In this document: in pieces, positions 33,554-43,472 of the stretch | How positions within the stretch are numbered: position 1 is the stretch's first letter | Layout of the letters: each line of letters starts with the position of its first letter | Origin: Bradyrhizobium sp. CB1650 | Lineage (GTDB): Bacteria; Pseudomonadota; Alphaproteobacteria; Rhizobiales; Xanthobacteraceae | DNA: 64,000 bases | Direction: 5' to 3' | Assembly (NCBI RefSeq): GCF_029761915.1 | Contig: NZ_CP121695.1 | Coordinates: forward strand, 4,679,501-4,743,500 | Notes under the pieces: model-generated | The model's input: only the letters and a program-made list of their open reading frames with translations | Databases searched by the model: none | Told to the model about the DNA's origin: nothing | Position numbers and translations under genes: made by a program

Positions 33554-36286
33554 TTGGCTGACGACGACAACAAGCCCGGCGACCAGCCGGCGCAACCCTC
33601 GGACATTCGCCCCGTCTCCATCCTCGACGAGATGAAGAAGTCCTACCTCGATTACGCCATGAGCGTGATCGTGGCGCGCGCGCTGCCCGATGCGCGCGAC
33701 GGACTGAAGCCGGTGCACCGCCGCATCCTGTACTCGATGAACGAGCAGGGGCACACGCCCGACAAGAAGTACGTCAAGTCCGCCCGCGTGGTCGGCGACG
33801 TCATCGGTAAGTATCATCCGCACGGCGACCAGTCGATCTACGACGCCATGGTCCGCATGGCGCAGGACTTCTCGATGCGCGTGCCGCTGATCGACGGCCA
33901 GGGCAATTTCGGCTCGGTCGATGGTGATCCGCCCGCCGCCTACCGTTACACCGAGGCGCGCCTCACGCGGTCCGCGCTGGCCCTGCTGGCCGATATCGAC
34001 AAGGACACCGTCGACTTCCAGCCGAACTACGACAACAACGAGACAGAGCCGTCGGTTCTTCCGGCGAAGTTCCCGAATCTTCTGGTCAACGGCGCGGGCG
34101 GCATCGCGGTCGGCATGGCGACCAACATTCCGCCGCACAATCTCGGCGAGGTCGTCGACGCCTGCGTGGCGTTGATCGACAATCCCTCACTCACCATCGA
34201 CGAGCTCATGAACATCGTGCCGGGACCGGATTTTCCGACCGGCGGCGTCATTCTCGGACGCCAGGGCATCCGCGCCGGCTACCATTTGGGCCGTGGCTCG
34301 GTCGTGATGCGCGGCAAGGTCACGATCGATACCATCCGCAAAGAGCGCGAGGCGCTCATCATCACCGAGATTCCGTACCAGGTGAACAAGGCGACGATGG
34401 TCGAGCGCATCGCCGAACTGGTCAGGGAAAAGAAAATCGAGGGCGTCGCAGATCTGCGCGACGAATCCGATCGCGATGGTTTTCGCGTCGTCGTCGAACT
34501 GAAGCGCGACGCGGTGCCCGACGTAGTGCTGAACCAGCTCTACAGATTCACGCCGCTGCAGACGAGCTTCGGCGTCAACATGGTGGCACTCGACAGTGGT
34601 CGGCCGCAGACCATGAATCTGAAGGACCTGCTCGCCATCTTCGTCGACTTCCGTGAACGGGTCGTCACACGGCGAACGAAGTTCCTGCTGGGCAAGGCGC
34701 GCGACCGCGCGCATATCCTTGTTGGCCTCGCGATCGCGGTGGCCAATATCGACGAGATCATTCGCGTGATCCGCACCTCGCCCGATCCGACGACGGCGCG
34801 CGACGCCCTGATGTCGCGCGACTGGGCGGCGCGGGACGTCGAGGACATGCTCACGCTGATCGACGATCAGCGCCACCGCATCAGCGCGGATGGCACGATC
34901 AGGCTATCGATGGAACAGGCCAGGGCCATTCTCGACCTGCGTCTCCAGCGCCTCACCGCGCTCGGCCGTGACGAAATCCGCGACGAGCTCGACAAGCTGG
35001 CCGTGGAAATCGGCGATTATCTCGACATCCTGCGCTCGCGCGCCCGCGTGCTGGACATCATCAAGGCGGAGCTCGCCGAGGTGAAGGCGGAGTTCGCGAC
35101 GCCGCGCCGCACCGTGATCATGGAGCAGGAGGGCGAGGTCGAGGACGAGGACCTGATCCAGCGCGAGGACATGGTCGTCACTGTCTCCCACGCCGGCTAC
35201 GTCAAGCGCGTGCCGTTGTCGGCCTACCGGGCGCAGCGCCGCGGCGGTAAGGGTCGCGCCGGCATGCAGACCCGCGACGAGGATTTCGTCAGCCGCCTGT
35301 TCGTGGCCTCCACGCATACGCCGGTGCTGTTCTTCTCCTCGCGCGGCCAGGTCTACAAGGAGAAGGTTTGGCGCCTGCCGATGGCCGCGCCGAATGCGCG
35401 CGGCAAGGCGCTGATCAACATCCTGCCGCTGGAGCAGGGCGAGCGCATCACCACCATCATGCCGCTGCCCGAGGATGAATCGACCTGGGGCCAGCTCGAC
35501 GTGATGTTCGCCACCACCGGCGGCAACGTCCGGCGCAACAAGCTGTCCGACTTCGTCGACGTGCGCCGCTCCGGCATCATCGCCATGAAGCTCGAGGAGG
35601 GCGAAGCGATCGTCGACGTGCAGATCTGCACCGAACGCGACGACGTGCTGCTCACCGCTGCCGGCGGCCAGTGCATCCGTTTCCCCGTCACCGACGTGCG
35701 TGTGTTCACCGGGCGCACCTCGATGGGCGTGCGCGGGATCGCGCTCGCCGGCGGCGACAAGGTGATCTCGCTGGCGATCCTGCGCCATGTCGAGACCACC
35801 TCGGACGAACGCTCGGCTTACCTGAAGATGCGCCGCGCAGTGGCCGGTGAAAGCGCCGCCGAGGAGACGGCGGCGGATGCCGAGGCCGAGGAGGCGTCAG
35901 GCAGCTTCCAGCTTCCGCAGGAACGCTATGTCGAGATGTCGGCGCAGGAGCAGGTCGTGCTCACCGTGTCCGTCAATGGCTACGGCAAGCGGACGTCGTC
36001 CTACGAGTACCGCACCACGGGCCGCGGCGGCAAAGGCATCGTCGCGATGAGCGTCAACAACCGCAACGGCAATCTGGTGGCGTCATTCCCGGTGGAAGAG
36101 GCCGATCAGATCATGCTGGTCACCGACAAGGGCCAGCTCATCCGCTGCCCGGTCGAAGGCATCCGCATCGCCGGGCGCTCGACGCAGGGCGTGATCGTGT
36201 TCGACACCGCGGAGGACGAGCACGTCGTCTCGGTCGAACACATCACGGAAGAGACCGAGAACGGCAACGGGGCGAATGGGGAATAG
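33554..36286 (+). CDS. gyrA: DNA gyrase subunit A
   Basis: GyrA is the breakage-reunion subunit that introduces negative supercoils together with GyrB. The 910-residue protein has the winged-helix core with the catalytic tyrosine in [10 protein letters not shown] near residue 131, preceded by the quinolone-resistance region [13 protein letters not shown] (wild-type pattern with a serine two positions before the Ile-Tyr). The C-terminal beta-pinwheel holds the gyrase box [10 protein letters not shown] and later [10 protein letters not shown]. The TTG start (MADDDNKPG) is accepted because it keeps the usual N-terminal tail; ATG appears only at residue 27. Confidence 0.96.
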   Translation: MADDDNKPGDQPAQPSDIRPVSILDEMKKSYLDYAMSVIVARALPDARDGLKPVHRRILYSMNEQGHTPDKKYVKSARVVGDVIGKYHPHGDQSIYDAMVRMAQDFSMRVPLIDGQGNFGSVDGDPPAAYRYTEARLTRSALALLADIDKDTVDFQPNYDNNETEPSVLPAKFPNLLVNGAGGIAVGMATNIPPHNLGEVVDACVALIDNPSLTIDELMNIVPGPDFPTGGVILGRQGIRAGYHLGRGSVVMRGKVTIDTIRKEREALIITEIPYQVNKATMVERIAELVREKKIEGVADLRDESDRDGFRVVVELKRDAVPDVVLNQLYRFTPLQTSFGVNMVALDSGRPQTMNLKDLLAIFVDFRERVVTRRTKFLLGKARDRAHILVGLAIAVANIDEIIRVIRTSPDPTTARDALMSRDWAARDVEDMLTLIDDQRHRISADGTIRLSMEQARAILDLRLQRLTALGRDEIRDELDKLAVEIGDYLDILRSRARVLDIIKAELAEVKAEFATPRRTVIMEQEGEVEDEDLIQREDMVVTVSHAGYVKRVPLSAYRAQRRGGKGRAGMQTRDEDFVSRLFVASTHTPVLFFSSRGQVYKEKVWRLPMAAPNARGKALINILPLEQGERITTIMPLPEDESTWGQLDVMFATTGGNVRRNKLSDFVDVRRSGIIAMKLEEGEAIVDVQICTERDDVLLTAAGGQCIRFPVTDVRVFTGRTSMGVRGIALAGGDKVISLAILRHVETTSDERSAYLKMRRAVAGESAAEETAADAEAEEASGSFQLPQERYVEMSAQEQVVLTVSVNGYGKRTSSYEYRTTGRGGKGIVAMSVNNRNGNLVASFPVEEADQIMLVTDKGQLIRCPVEGIRIAGRSTQGVIVFDTAEDEHVVSVEHITEETENGNGANGE

Positions 36287-36339
36287 CGACTGGCGAATAG
36301 GGTCTGCTGCTCTATTCGCTATTCGCAACTCACTATTCG

Positions 36340-38250
36340 CTAGATCTCCAGCTCCGTCCCGAACTCCACGACCTGTCCGCTTGGTACGCCGAAGAACGCG
36401 GCCGAGCGTTCGGCGTTGCGCTGGAGGAAGGCGAACAGGCCTTCGCGCCAGACCCACATGCCCGGAATGTCCTCGCGCGGGATGATGGTCTCGCGCCCGA
36501 CATAGTAGGTGATGTCGGAGAGGTCGACGCCGGGCAGCTTGCCCTGGCGGCAGGCGAGCTTCAGGCCCTCATAGATGGTCGGGTTCTGCATGAAGCCGTA
36601 GTGCAGGACTACGCGGGTGATGCCGGGGATGATCTCGACCACCTCGGCACGCTCCTCGTCGGCAATGTGCGGGGATTCTTCGATCAGCACGGTGACGAGC
36701 AGTACGCGCTCGTGCAGGACGCGGTTGTGCTTCACGAACTGCGTCAGCGCCAGCGGAACGCCTTTCGCCGCGGACGCCAGAAATACGGCGGTGCCGGGCA
36801 GCCTCGCGCGGCACTTGTTGACCGCGGTCTCGATCAGGTCCTCTTCCGGCTGGCGCAGCTTGCCGCGTGCGGTCTCGACCAGCTTCACACCGCCGCGCCA
36901 GGTCAGCATCAGGAAGGCGACGAGGCCGGCGAGCAGCAGCGGAAACCAGCCGCCCTCGAACAGCTTGATTGAATTGGCCGAGAAGAAGATCACATCGATC
37001 ACGAAGAAGAAGCCGTTGACCGCGACCACCAGCCAAGGCGAATAGCCCCACTGGATCGCGACCAGTGCGGCGAGCAGCGTCGTGATCGCCATTAGGAGCG
37101 ACACTGCGATGCCATAGGCGCCGGCGAGCGCGTCCGAACTGCCGAAGCTGAGGACGGCGCCCAGCGTTGCCGCGGCGAGCAGCCAATTCACCAGCGGCAC
37201 GTAAATCTGGCCCATCGCGTGGCTCGTGGTGTGGCGGATCTGCATGCGCGGCAGGAAGCCGAGCTGGATCGACTGCTGCGTCAGCGAGAACACGCCGGAG
37301 ATGATCGCCTGCGAGGCGATCACGGTCGCCAGCGCTGAGAATGCGACGAGCGGATAGTGCAGGGCGTCGGGACAGAGCTGGAAGAACGGATTCTCGATCA
37401 TTCCGGGATCGGTGATCAACAGCGCGGCCTGACCGAAATAGTTCAGCACCAGTGCGGGCAGGCAGACTGCGAACCAAGCGAGCCGGATCGGAAAGCGGCC
37501 GAAATGCCCCATGTCGGCATACATGGCCTCGCCACCGGTCACCGCGAGGAACGCCGCGCCCAGGATCGCGAAGGAGATATGGAAATCCTGGTGGATCAGG
37601 AACTCGAAGGCATAGAGTGGGCTGAGCGCCGCCAGCACGGCCGGCGCCTTGACGATGCCGTGGATGCCCAGCGCGGCGAGCACGACGAACCAGGCCAGCA
37701 TCACCGGACCGAAGATGCGGCCGATGAAGCCGGTGCCCTGCTTCTGCATCATGAACAGGCCGACCAGGATGGCGATGGTCACGGGCACCACGACAGGCGC
37801 GAGCGAGGGCGCGTCGACCTTGAGGCCCTCGATGGCGCTAAGGACCGAGATCGCCGGCGTGATCGCGCCGTCGCCATAGAGGAGGGCGGCGCCAACGAGG
37901 CCGACCACGAGAAGATGGACGCGCCAGGTGCCAGGCTGGGCGGCGCGGGCATGCAGCAGTGCCAGCAGCGCGACGATGCCGCCTTCGCCGCGGTTGTCCG
38001 CGCGCAGGATCAGCAGCGCGTATTTCAGCGAGATGATCAGCAGCAGCGCCCACAGGATGAGCGAGGCAACTCCCAGCACGGCGTCGTGAGTCACGGTGCC
38101 GCCATGGGCGGCCGCCTTGGCGGCTTCCTTCAAGGCGTAAAGGGGGCTGGTGCCGATATCTCCATAGACGACCCCGAGGGCGCCCATGGTCATGGCAAGC
38201 GGCAGCGGATCAGGATGATGGCCGGAAGCGACTGCGGGCGTACTGGACAA
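36340..38250 (-). CDS. kup: Low-affinity potassium transporter Kup
   Basis: Kup is a proton-coupled K+ importer of the inner membrane. The protein of up to 636 residues has the hallmark GVVYGDIGTSPLYALKE near the N-terminus, twelve transmembrane helices, DGAITPAISVLSAIEG, the selectivity-region SLTQQSIQLGFLPRM and a cytosolic C-terminal domain ending VEFGTELEI. The first in-frame start is a TTG at 38250; an ATG at residue 20 (MTMGALGVVYG) is an alternative. It converges on gyrA; the 53-bp gap contains short repeats of TATTCGC. Confidence 0.95.
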   Translation of the reverse strand: MSSTPAVASGHHPDPLPLAMTMGALGVVYGDIGTSPLYALKEAAKAAAHGGTVTHDAVLGVASLILWALLLIISLKYALLILRADNRGEGGIVALLALLHARAAQPGTWRVHLLVVGLVGAALLYGDGAITPAISVLSAIEGLKVDAPSLAPVVVPVTIAILVGLFMMQKQGTGFIGRIFGPVMLAWFVVLAALGIHGIVKAPAVLAALSPLYAFEFLIHQDFHISFAILGAAFLAVTGGEAMYADMGHFGRFPIRLAWFAVCLPALVLNYFGQAALLITDPGMIENPFFQLCPDALHYPLVAFSALATVIASQAIISGVFSLTQQSIQLGFLPRMQIRHTTSHAMGQIYVPLVNWLLAAATLGAVLSFGSSDALAGAYGIAVSLLMAITTLLAALVAIQWGYSPWLVVAVNGFFFVIDVIFFSANSIKLFEGGWFPLLLAGLVAFLMLTWRGGVKLVETARGKLRQPEEDLIETAVNKCRARLPGTAVFLASAAKGVPLALTQFVKHNRVLHERVLLVTVLIEESPHIADEERAEVVEIIPGITRVVLHYGFMQNPTIYEGLKLACRQGKLPGVDLSDITYYVGRETIIPREDIPGMWVWREGLFAFLQRNAERSAAFFGVPSGQVVEFGTELEI

Positions 38251-38373
38251 CGGCGACCCCCGGATGGGCTCGCGCCCGACGGGCCATTCCGAGGGGCGCG
38301 AGTATCACGCAGTCTGCGACGAGACGTCGCAAAATTCCATGGGGTTTATCTGACGCGAAGCTGACAGACCGCC

Positions 38374-38631
38374 TTACGGGGTGCGGTCGGCCGTGACCAG
38401 CCGGGCCTCGCGGACATTGGCCTTGGTGCCGGCACGGCGCAGGCAGGACGCCTCGAAATTCGGCCAGGCTTGCTGCGAGCAGTCCTTGCCGGTCGTACGG
38501 ATGTCGAGCCGGTCGGCCTTGGCGAGCGGCTGCGGCACGCTGGCCTCGACGGTCGGCGCGAAGCCGGGCAGCACCGTGAGGGCTGCGGCAACACACGCGG
38601 CAATAGCGATCGCTGAAAGAGCCTTAATCAT
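38374..38631 (-). CDS. Small exported protein
   Basis: This 85-residue protein has a signal peptide (ALSAIAIAACVAAALTVLPGF) and a short mature part with two cysteines (GKDCSQQAW, EASCLRRAG) that could pair. I do not recognise a family. The mature chain is basic and ends VTADRTP. Confidence 0.78.
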   Translation of the reverse strand: MIKALSAIAIAACVAAALTVLPGFAPTVEASVPQPLAKADRLDIRTTGKDCSQQAWPNFEASCLRRAGTKANVREARLVTADRTP

Positions 38632-38749
38632 CGACGGTCCCCTGTGATGCGGCCGCTGCGCCTTGTTTGCGGCCCGTCATTCGTTGGGCGGATTAGTAAC
38701 CATGGGCAGTTTCGAGACGTCTTCGCGGACACCCAAAATGGTTTCGTTC

Positions 38750-38799
38750 GCGGTCCGTTTTGTTTCGTGGTCGCCCTCAGGACGAAACAAACGGGCCGC
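38750..38799. repeat. Long hairpin upstream of coaD
   Basis: The arms 38750-38768 and 38782-38799 pair almost completely (GCGGTCCGTTTTGTTTCGT against ACGAAACAAACGGGCCGC) around a 13-nt loop. It lies about 90 bp before the coaD start. Confidence 0.7.
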
Positions 38800-38889
38800 T
38801 GCCGACAGGGCCGGTCGATATTTTGGGGAGAAACAGGGAGGGAACCTGACCGGCTTGCCGGGCAGGGCCGGGCGCGGTAGGACGGTGCC

Positions 38890-39387
38890 ATGCCGCGCAT
38901 CGCCTTCTATCCAGGTTCCTTCGACCCGATCACCAACGGCCATCTCGACGTGGTCCGGCATGCCGTTCCGCTGTGCGACAGGCTGGTTGTCGCGATTGGC
39001 GTGCACCCCGGCAAAAAGCCGCTGTTCTCGACCGAGGAGCGTCTGAAGATGCTCCACGATGTCTGCGATCCCGTGGCGGCGAAGGCCGGCTGCGTTCTCG
39101 AGGCGACGACGTTCGACGATCTTTCGGTGACCGCTGCGCGCAAACATGGCGCGACCATCATGATCCGGGGTCTGCGTGACGGCTCCGACCTCGACTACGA
39201 GATGCAGCTCGCCGGCATGAACGAAGCGATGGCGCCCGAGGTGCATACGGTCTTCCTGCCGGCCTCGCCCATGGTCCGCCCGATCACCGCCACACTGGTG
39301 CGCCAGATCGCCGGCATGGGCGGGGACGTTTCGGCCTTCGTACCGCCGCTGGTTGCGGCACTGCTCAAGGCAAAATTCGCCGGCTGA
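38890..39387 (+). CDS. coaD: Phosphopantetheine adenylyltransferase
   Basis: CoaD makes dephospho-CoA from 4'-phosphopantetheine and ATP, the penultimate step of CoA synthesis. The 165-residue protein has the nucleotidyltransferase motif [16 protein letters not shown] (TNGH), the [15 protein letters not shown] loop and the C-terminal [16 protein letters not shown]. It heads a same-strand run with two cyclophilins and queA. Confidence 0.97.
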   Translation: MPRIAFYPGSFDPITNGHLDVVRHAVPLCDRLVVAIGVHPGKKPLFSTEERLKMLHDVCDPVAAKAGCVLEATTFDDLSVTAARKHGATIMIRGLRDGSDLDYEMQLAGMNEAMAPEVHTVFLPASPMVRPITATLVRQIAGMGGDVSAFVPPLVAALLKAKFAG

Positions 39388-39422
39388 CGGCACGCGTTCA
39401 TCTCATCTGATCCGGAGTTTTC

Positions 39423-39986
39423 ATGATCCGCATTCTCGCAGTTCTTGCCGCGCTCGTGTTCGCGGCCCCGGCGCTCGCGCAATCGCTGCCGGCAGGCCTC
39501 GACAAGGCCAATGCGATCGTCATCGACACCACGAAGGGCCGCATCGTCATCAAGCTGCGGACTGATCTTGCGCCCCAGCACGCCGAGCGCCTCAAGCAGC
39601 TCGCGCGCGAAGGCTATTACAACAATGTGCCGTTCCACCGCGTGATGGACGGCTTCATGGCGCAGACCGGCGACGGCCAGAACTTCAACGGCACCGGCGG
39701 CTCGAAATACCCGAACCTGAAGCAGGAATTCTCCAAGGTGCACTTTGCACGCGGCATCGTCGGCATGGCGCGGCGCGGCGACAGCGTCGACAGCGCCAAC
39801 TCGCAGTTCTTCATCATGTTCGCGGACGGCGGCAGCCTGGACGGCCAGTACACCGTTGTCGGCGAGGTCGTGCAGGGCATGGACGTCGTCGACAAGCTGA
39901 AGAAGGCCGCGCCCGGATCGGCGAGCGGCACCGTCACCGACCCCGACAAGATGGTGAAGGTGCAGGTCGCCTCCGACATCAAGTAG
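39423..39986 (+). CDS. Periplasmic peptidyl-prolyl cis-trans isomerase
   Basis: This 187-residue cyclophilin assists folding of exported proteins. It has a signal peptide (MIRILAVLAALVFAAPALA) and the cyclophilin core: GYYNNVPFHRVMDGFMAQTGD with the catalytic Arg, NSQFFIMFADGG and LDGQYTVVGEV. It is separated from coaD by 35 bp and from the next gene by 8 bp. Confidence 0.95.
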   Translation: MIRILAVLAALVFAAPALAQSLPAGLDKANAIVIDTTKGRIVIKLRTDLAPQHAERLKQLAREGYYNNVPFHRVMDGFMAQTGDGQNFNGTGGSKYPNLKQEFSKVHFARGIVGMARRGDSVDSANSQFFIMFADGGSLDGQYTVVGEVVQGMDVVDKLKKAAPGSASGTVTDPDKMVKVQVASDIK

Positions 39987-39994
39987 GAAGCGCG

Positions 39995-40408
39995 ATGGCG
40001 CGCCGCGGCGAAAAGCTCCTGGTAGCTGCCGCCGCGTTTCTGCTTGCCACCTCCGGCGCGAGCGCTCAGACACCCGACCGGGTCAACACCCTCCACGACC
40101 TCTTCGTGCGGCTCGGCAGTTGCTGGAGACCGCCGCCGCCCTCCCGGGCACGCGCCCTCGACATCACTGTCGTCGTGAGCTTTAACCGGAGCGGAGACAT
40201 CCTGGGCCATCCGAAGATCACCTATGAATCGGCGGAGGCCTCCGACAATGACCGGCTCCAATACCGGATCGCGGTGATGGAGGCATTGCAACGCTGCACG
40301 CCAATGCCATTTACCGATGCAATGGGGGGCGCCGCTGCGGGGCGTCCATTCGCGATCCAGTTCCACGGCCGGAAGACTTCACCCCCAACCCAAGAGAAAC
40401 GAGCATGA
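39995..40408 (+). CDS. Exported protein with TonB/TolA C-terminal-like domain
   Basis: This 137-residue protein has a signal peptide (KLLVAAAAFLLATSGASA) and a mature domain similar in pattern to the TonB/TolA C-terminus: ALDITVVVSFNRSGDILGHP, followed by an ALQRCTPMPF helix and a final GRPFAIQFHG strand. It has no transmembrane anchor or Pro-rich spacer of TonB. It sits between two cyclophilin genes and overlaps the second by 4 bp (ATGA), so it belongs to their operon. Confidence 0.8.
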   Translation: MARRGEKLLVAAAAFLLATSGASAQTPDRVNTLHDLFVRLGSCWRPPPPSRARALDITVVVSFNRSGDILGHPKITYESAEASDNDRLQYRIAVMEALQRCTPMPFTDAMGGAAAGRPFAIQFHGRKTSPPTQEKRA

Positions 40409-40869
40409 GCGTCACCGAAAACACCCTGGTTCTCGAGACCACGCAGGGCCCCGTCACCATCGAGATGCGGCCCGACCTCGCGCCGAACCATGTCGCGCGC
40501 ATCAAGGAGCTGGTGCGGGAAGGCTTCTACGACGGCATCGTATTCCACCGCGTGATCGACGGCTTCATGGCGCAGACCGGCTGCCCGCACGGCACCGGCA
40601 CCGGTGGCTCCGGTCAGAAGCTGAAGGCCGAATTCAACAAGGAGCCGCATGTGCGCGGCACCGCCTCGATGGCCCGCGCCGCGAACCCCGATTCCGCCGA
40701 CAGCCAGTTCTTCATTTGCTTCGACGACGCCCGCTTCCTCGACAACCAGTACACGGTGTGGGGCAAGGTCACCGAGGGCATGGAGAACGTCGACAAGATC
40801 AAGCGCGGCGAGCCCGTGCAGAATCCCGACAAGATCGTCAAGGCGCGAATGGCCGCGGACGCGGAGTAA
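40405..40869 (+). CDS. ppiB: Cytoplasmic peptidyl-prolyl cis-trans isomerase
   Basis: This 154-residue cyclophilin lacks a signal peptide. It has GFYDGIVFHRVIDGFMAQTG with the catalytic Arg, NPDSADSQFFICFDD and LDNQYTVWGKV. It overlaps the preceding gene by 4 bp, and its 3' end is followed by a palindromic repeat before queA. Confidence 0.95.
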   Translation: MSVTENTLVLETTQGPVTIEMRPDLAPNHVARIKELVREGFYDGIVFHRVIDGFMAQTGCPHGTGTGGSGQKLKAEFNKEPHVRGTASMARAANPDSADSQFFICFDDARFLDNQYTVWGKVTEGMENVDKIKRGEPVQNPDKIVKARMAADAE

Positions 40870-40875
40870 CCGCCG

Positions 40876-40986
40876 CTCCTCATGGTGAGGAGGCGCGCAG
40901 CGCCGTCTCGAACCATGAAGGCCGAGCTGCGGCAGCGGGGCCTTCATCCTTCGAGACGCGCGTTCCGCGCTCCTCAGGATGAGGAG
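40876..40986. repeat. Palindromic intergenic repeat, family A, copy 1
   Basis: A 111-bp nested palindrome begins CTCCTCATGGTGAGGAGG and ends CCTCAGGATGAGGAG, with inner arms CGTCTCGAACCATGAAGGCC and GGCCTTCATCCTTCGAGACG. A second copy lies at 49587. Such elements are numerous in Bradyrhizobium (from memory). Confidence 0.9.
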
Positions 40987-41010
40987 TGAGTGTGTGGCGC
41001 TGGGCCTGAC

Positions 41011-42084
41011 ATGCGCACTGATCTGTTCGACTTCGACCTGCCTGCCGATCGCATTGCACTGCGCCCGGCGCAGCCGCGCGACTCCGCGAAAATGCTGGTC
41101 GTGGAGAACGGTGCGCTGCGCGACCAGATGATCGCCGATCTGCCGCAATGGCTGCGGGCCGGCGACCAGCTCGTCGTCAACGACACCAAGGTGATTGCGG
41201 CGCAGCTCAAGGGCCGCCGCATCGGACGCGAGACCGAGCCGAAGATCGAGGCGACGCTGATCAAGCGGCTCGACGGCTCGCGCTGGCAGGCGCTGGTGAA
41301 GCCGGCCAGGAAGCTCGTCGCCGGCGATCGCATCCGCTTCGGCAATGAGGGCAAGGTCTGCCTGCTCGGCCATCTCGACGCCGAGGTCGAGGCCAAAGGC
41401 GTCGAGGGCGAGGTGACGCTGTCGTTCTCCTTCCACGGCCCGACGCTCGACCAGGCGATATCGGATCTCGGCAGCCCGCCGCTGCCGCCCTACATCGCCT
41501 CGAAGCGCGCGCCCGACGATCAGGACTTTGCCGACTACCAGACCATGTTCGCGGCCAACGAAGGCGCCGTCGCTGCGCCGACCGCGGGGCTGCATTTCAC
41601 GCCGGCGCTGGAGGAGGCGTTGCGCGACCGCGGCGTCGGCATCAATCGCGTCACGCTGCATGTCGGAGCGGGGACGTTCCTGCCGGTCAAGGTGGAGGAT
41701 ACCGAAGGCCACAGGATGCACGCCGAATGGGGCACCGTCTCGGCGGAGACGGCGGAGAAGCTGAACACCGCGCGGAAGACCGGCGGCCGTGTCGTCGCGG
41801 TCGGCACGACGTCATTGCGACTGCTCGAGAGCGCCGCCGACGAGGACGGCACGATCCAGCCGTTCGCGGCCGACACCTCGATCTTCATCACCCCCGGCTA
41901 TCGCTTCCGAGCCGTCGATATCTTGCTGACCAATTTCCACCTGCCACGCTCGACGCTGTTCATGCTGGTGTCGGCCTTCGCGGGCCTCGACACGATGAAG
42001 CAGGCGTATGCGCACGCGATCGCGGAACGCTACCGGTTCTATTCGTACGGGGATGCGTGTTTGCTGTTTCGGGCGGGCGAGTAG
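41011..42084 (+). CDS. queA: S-adenosylmethionine:tRNA ribosyltransferase-isomerase
   Basis: QueA transfers and isomerises the ribosyl part of SAM onto 7-aminomethyl-7-deazaguanine in tRNA, giving epoxyqueuosine. The 357-residue protein starts [20 protein letters not shown] and has [24 protein letters not shown] and the final [12 protein letters not shown]. The start at 41011 is chosen over a GTG at 40990. tgt, the enzyme before it in the pathway, lies 4.6 kb downstream on the same strand. Confidence 0.97.
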   Translation: MRTDLFDFDLPADRIALRPAQPRDSAKMLVVENGALRDQMIADLPQWLRAGDQLVVNDTKVIAAQLKGRRIGRETEPKIEATLIKRLDGSRWQALVKPARKLVAGDRIRFGNEGKVCLLGHLDAEVEAKGVEGEVTLSFSFHGPTLDQAISDLGSPPLPPYIASKRAPDDQDFADYQTMFAANEGAVAAPTAGLHFTPALEEALRDRGVGINRVTLHVGAGTFLPVKVEDTEGHRMHAEWGTVSAETAEKLNTARKTGGRVVAVGTTSLRLLESAADEDGTIQPFAADTSIFITPGYRFRAVDILLTNFHLPRSTLFMLVSAFAGLDTMKQAYAHAIAERYRFYSYGDACLLFRAGE

Positions 42085-42095
42085 CGTCGGCGTAC

Positions 42096-42207
42096 TTGTA
42101 GGGTGGGTTAGCCCCGCGGCTGCGCGAAGCGCAGTCCGCTGGCGTAACCCACCACTTTGTCGCCGCACGAGAAGAGGTGGGTTACGCTGCGCTAACCCAC
42201 CCTACAA
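42096..42207. repeat. Palindromic intergenic repeat, family B
   Basis: The outer arms TTGTAGGGTGGGTTAGC and GCTAACCCACCCTACAA are perfect complements, with a second nested pair (CGTAACCCACC / GGTGGGTTACG) inside. It fills the gap between convergent queA and asd and may terminate both. Similar sequences are common in this genus (from memory). Confidence 0.88.
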
Positions 42208-42217
42208 ATCTTCCTCG

Positions 42218-43243
42218 TCACGCCATCACGCGCTGCGGCAGCAGCTCCGCGATCTGCACCGCGTTCAGCGCCGCGCCCTTCAGGAGCTGATCCGCCGCCA
42301 CGAACATCGAGATCGAATGCCCTGAGGGATCGCTGAGGTCCTTGCGGATGCGGCCGACCAGGACGTCGTCCTGGCCCGAGGCGTCGATCGGCATCGGGAA
42401 GTAGTTCTTGGCACGGTCGTCGACGATCTTCACGCCGGGGGCCTGCGCCATGATCGCGCGGACCTGGTCCTCGGTGATCGGCTTCTCGCATTCGAAGGTG
42501 ATGGCCTCGCAATGGGCGCGCAGCACCGGCACGCGGACGCAAGTGACGCCGATCGCAATCTTCTCGTCCTCGAAGATCTTGCGCGTTTCCTTGATAACCT
42601 TGGTCTCTTCGTCGTTGTAGCCGGTCTCGGGATCGACGGCGGTGTTGTGGTTGAAGAGATTGAAGGCGTAGGGGTGGGGCATCACCTTTGGCGTATAGAC
42701 CTGCCCGTTGAGATTGGCGCGGGTGGATTCCACGAGTTCGTCCATCGCCGCCGCGCCGGCGCCGCTTGCCGCCTGGTAGGTCGAGATGATCACGCGCTTG
42801 ATGCGGTTCTTCTGGTGGATCGGCCAGAGCGGCACGAGCGCGGTGATCGCGGCGCAGTTCGGATTGGCAATGATGCCCTTGTGGTCGCGGATGCGGTTCG
42901 CGTTGATCTCGGGGATCACCAGCGGCACGTTCGGATCCATGCGGAAGGCGGAGGAGTTGTCGACCACGACGGCGCCGGCCTTGACCGCGATCGGCGCATA
43001 CTTCTTCGAGATGCCGCCGCCGGCGGAGAACAGGGCGATGTCGACGCCGTCGAAAGCGCCCTCGGTCAGTTCCTCGATGACGACGTCCTTGCCGCGGAAC
43101 GACACCGTCTTGCCGGCCGAGCGGGCGCTCGCCAGCGCCTTGAGCCTGCCGACGCGAAAGCCGCGCTTGTCCATGGTGGCGATGAATTCGGCGCCCACCG
43201 CACCGGTGACGCCGACAATCGCGACGACGGGATCGTTACTCAC
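42218..43243 (-). CDS. asd: Aspartate-semialdehyde dehydrogenase
   Basis: Asd reduces aspartyl phosphate to aspartate semialdehyde, the branch point to threonine, methionine, lysine and diaminopimelate. The 341-residue protein has the NADP loop VGVTGAVGAEF, the catalytic cysteine in GIIANPNCAAITALVP near residue 131 and VPVLRAHCEAITFE with the substrate-binding His. The GTG start at 43243 is favoured because GGAGGAG lies 4-5 nt upstream; an ATG four codons earlier (43255) is inside that site. A Thr-rich leader ORF and terminator precede it. Confidence 0.93.
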   Translation of the reverse strand: MSNDPVVAIVGVTGAVGAEFIATMDKRGFRVGRLKALASARSAGKTVSFRGKDVVIEELTEGAFDGVDIALFSAGGGISKKYAPIAVKAGAVVVDNSSAFRMDPNVPLVIPEINANRIRDHKGIIANPNCAAITALVPLWPIHQKNRIKRVIISTYQAASGAGAAAMDELVESTRANLNGQVYTPKVMPHPYAFNLFNHNTAVDPETGYNDEETKVIKETRKIFEDEKIAIGVTCVRVPVLRAHCEAITFECEKPITEDQVRAIMAQAPGVKIVDDRAKNYFPMPIDASGQDDVLVGRIRKDLSDPSGHSISMFVAADQLLKGAALNAVQIAELLPQRVMA

Positions 43244-43267
43244 TTTCTCCTCCATTGCATTTCGGTT

Positions 43268-43316
43268 GAGCATGATCTTGTCGGAAAACCGGATTCCACT
43301 TTTCCGGATCATGCTG
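43268..43316. repeat. Palindromic repeat, family C, copy 1
   Basis: A 47-bp imperfect palindrome with ends GAGCATGATC / GATCATGCT and inner CGGAAAACCGG / CTTTTCCGG arms lies between the leader terminator and asd. A second copy at 47856 is about 83 percent identical when aligned in the opposite direction. Confidence 0.85.
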
Positions 43317-43332
43317 TTGAGTTGCAGACAAC

Positions 43333-43364
43333 AAAAAAGCCCCGGACCATCGAGGGCGGGGCTT
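43333..43364 (-). terminator. Attenuator-like terminator in the asd leader
   Basis: On the minus strand AAGCCCCG and CGGGGCTT form an 8-bp stem with a 12-nt loop, followed by six T residues. It lies 29 bp after the Thr-rich leader ORF and 90 bp before asd. Confidence 0.85.
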
Positions 43365-43392
43365 CGGTAGAGCTGATGCGTTCAGTCGACAA

Positions 43393-43464
43393 CTACGCGC
43401 GCACGCCTCCCCGGGCCCCGAAGGCCGTGGTGGTTTTCGTCGTGCGTTTGGTGGTCGTGAACAT
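43393..43464 (-). CDS. Threonine-rich leader peptide upstream of asd
   Basis: This 23-codon ORF starts MFTTTKRTTKTTT and contains eight threonine codons (positions 3-5, 8, 9 and 11-13). It ends in GVRA and a TAG. There is no Shine-Dalgarno sequence before its ATG; a promoter with a -10 ending 8 bp upstream suggests a leaderless or near-leaderless mRNA, as known for trpL in alphaproteobacteria. A terminator follows, then asd, whose product lies on the path to threonine. The F-G-A codons (CGGGGC) could pair with the 5' arm of the terminator as an anti-terminator. Ribosome stalling on Thr codons is inferred. Confidence 0.75.
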   Translation of the reverse strand: MFTTTKRTTKTTTAFGARGGVRA

Positions 43465-43472
43465 GGCGGCGA

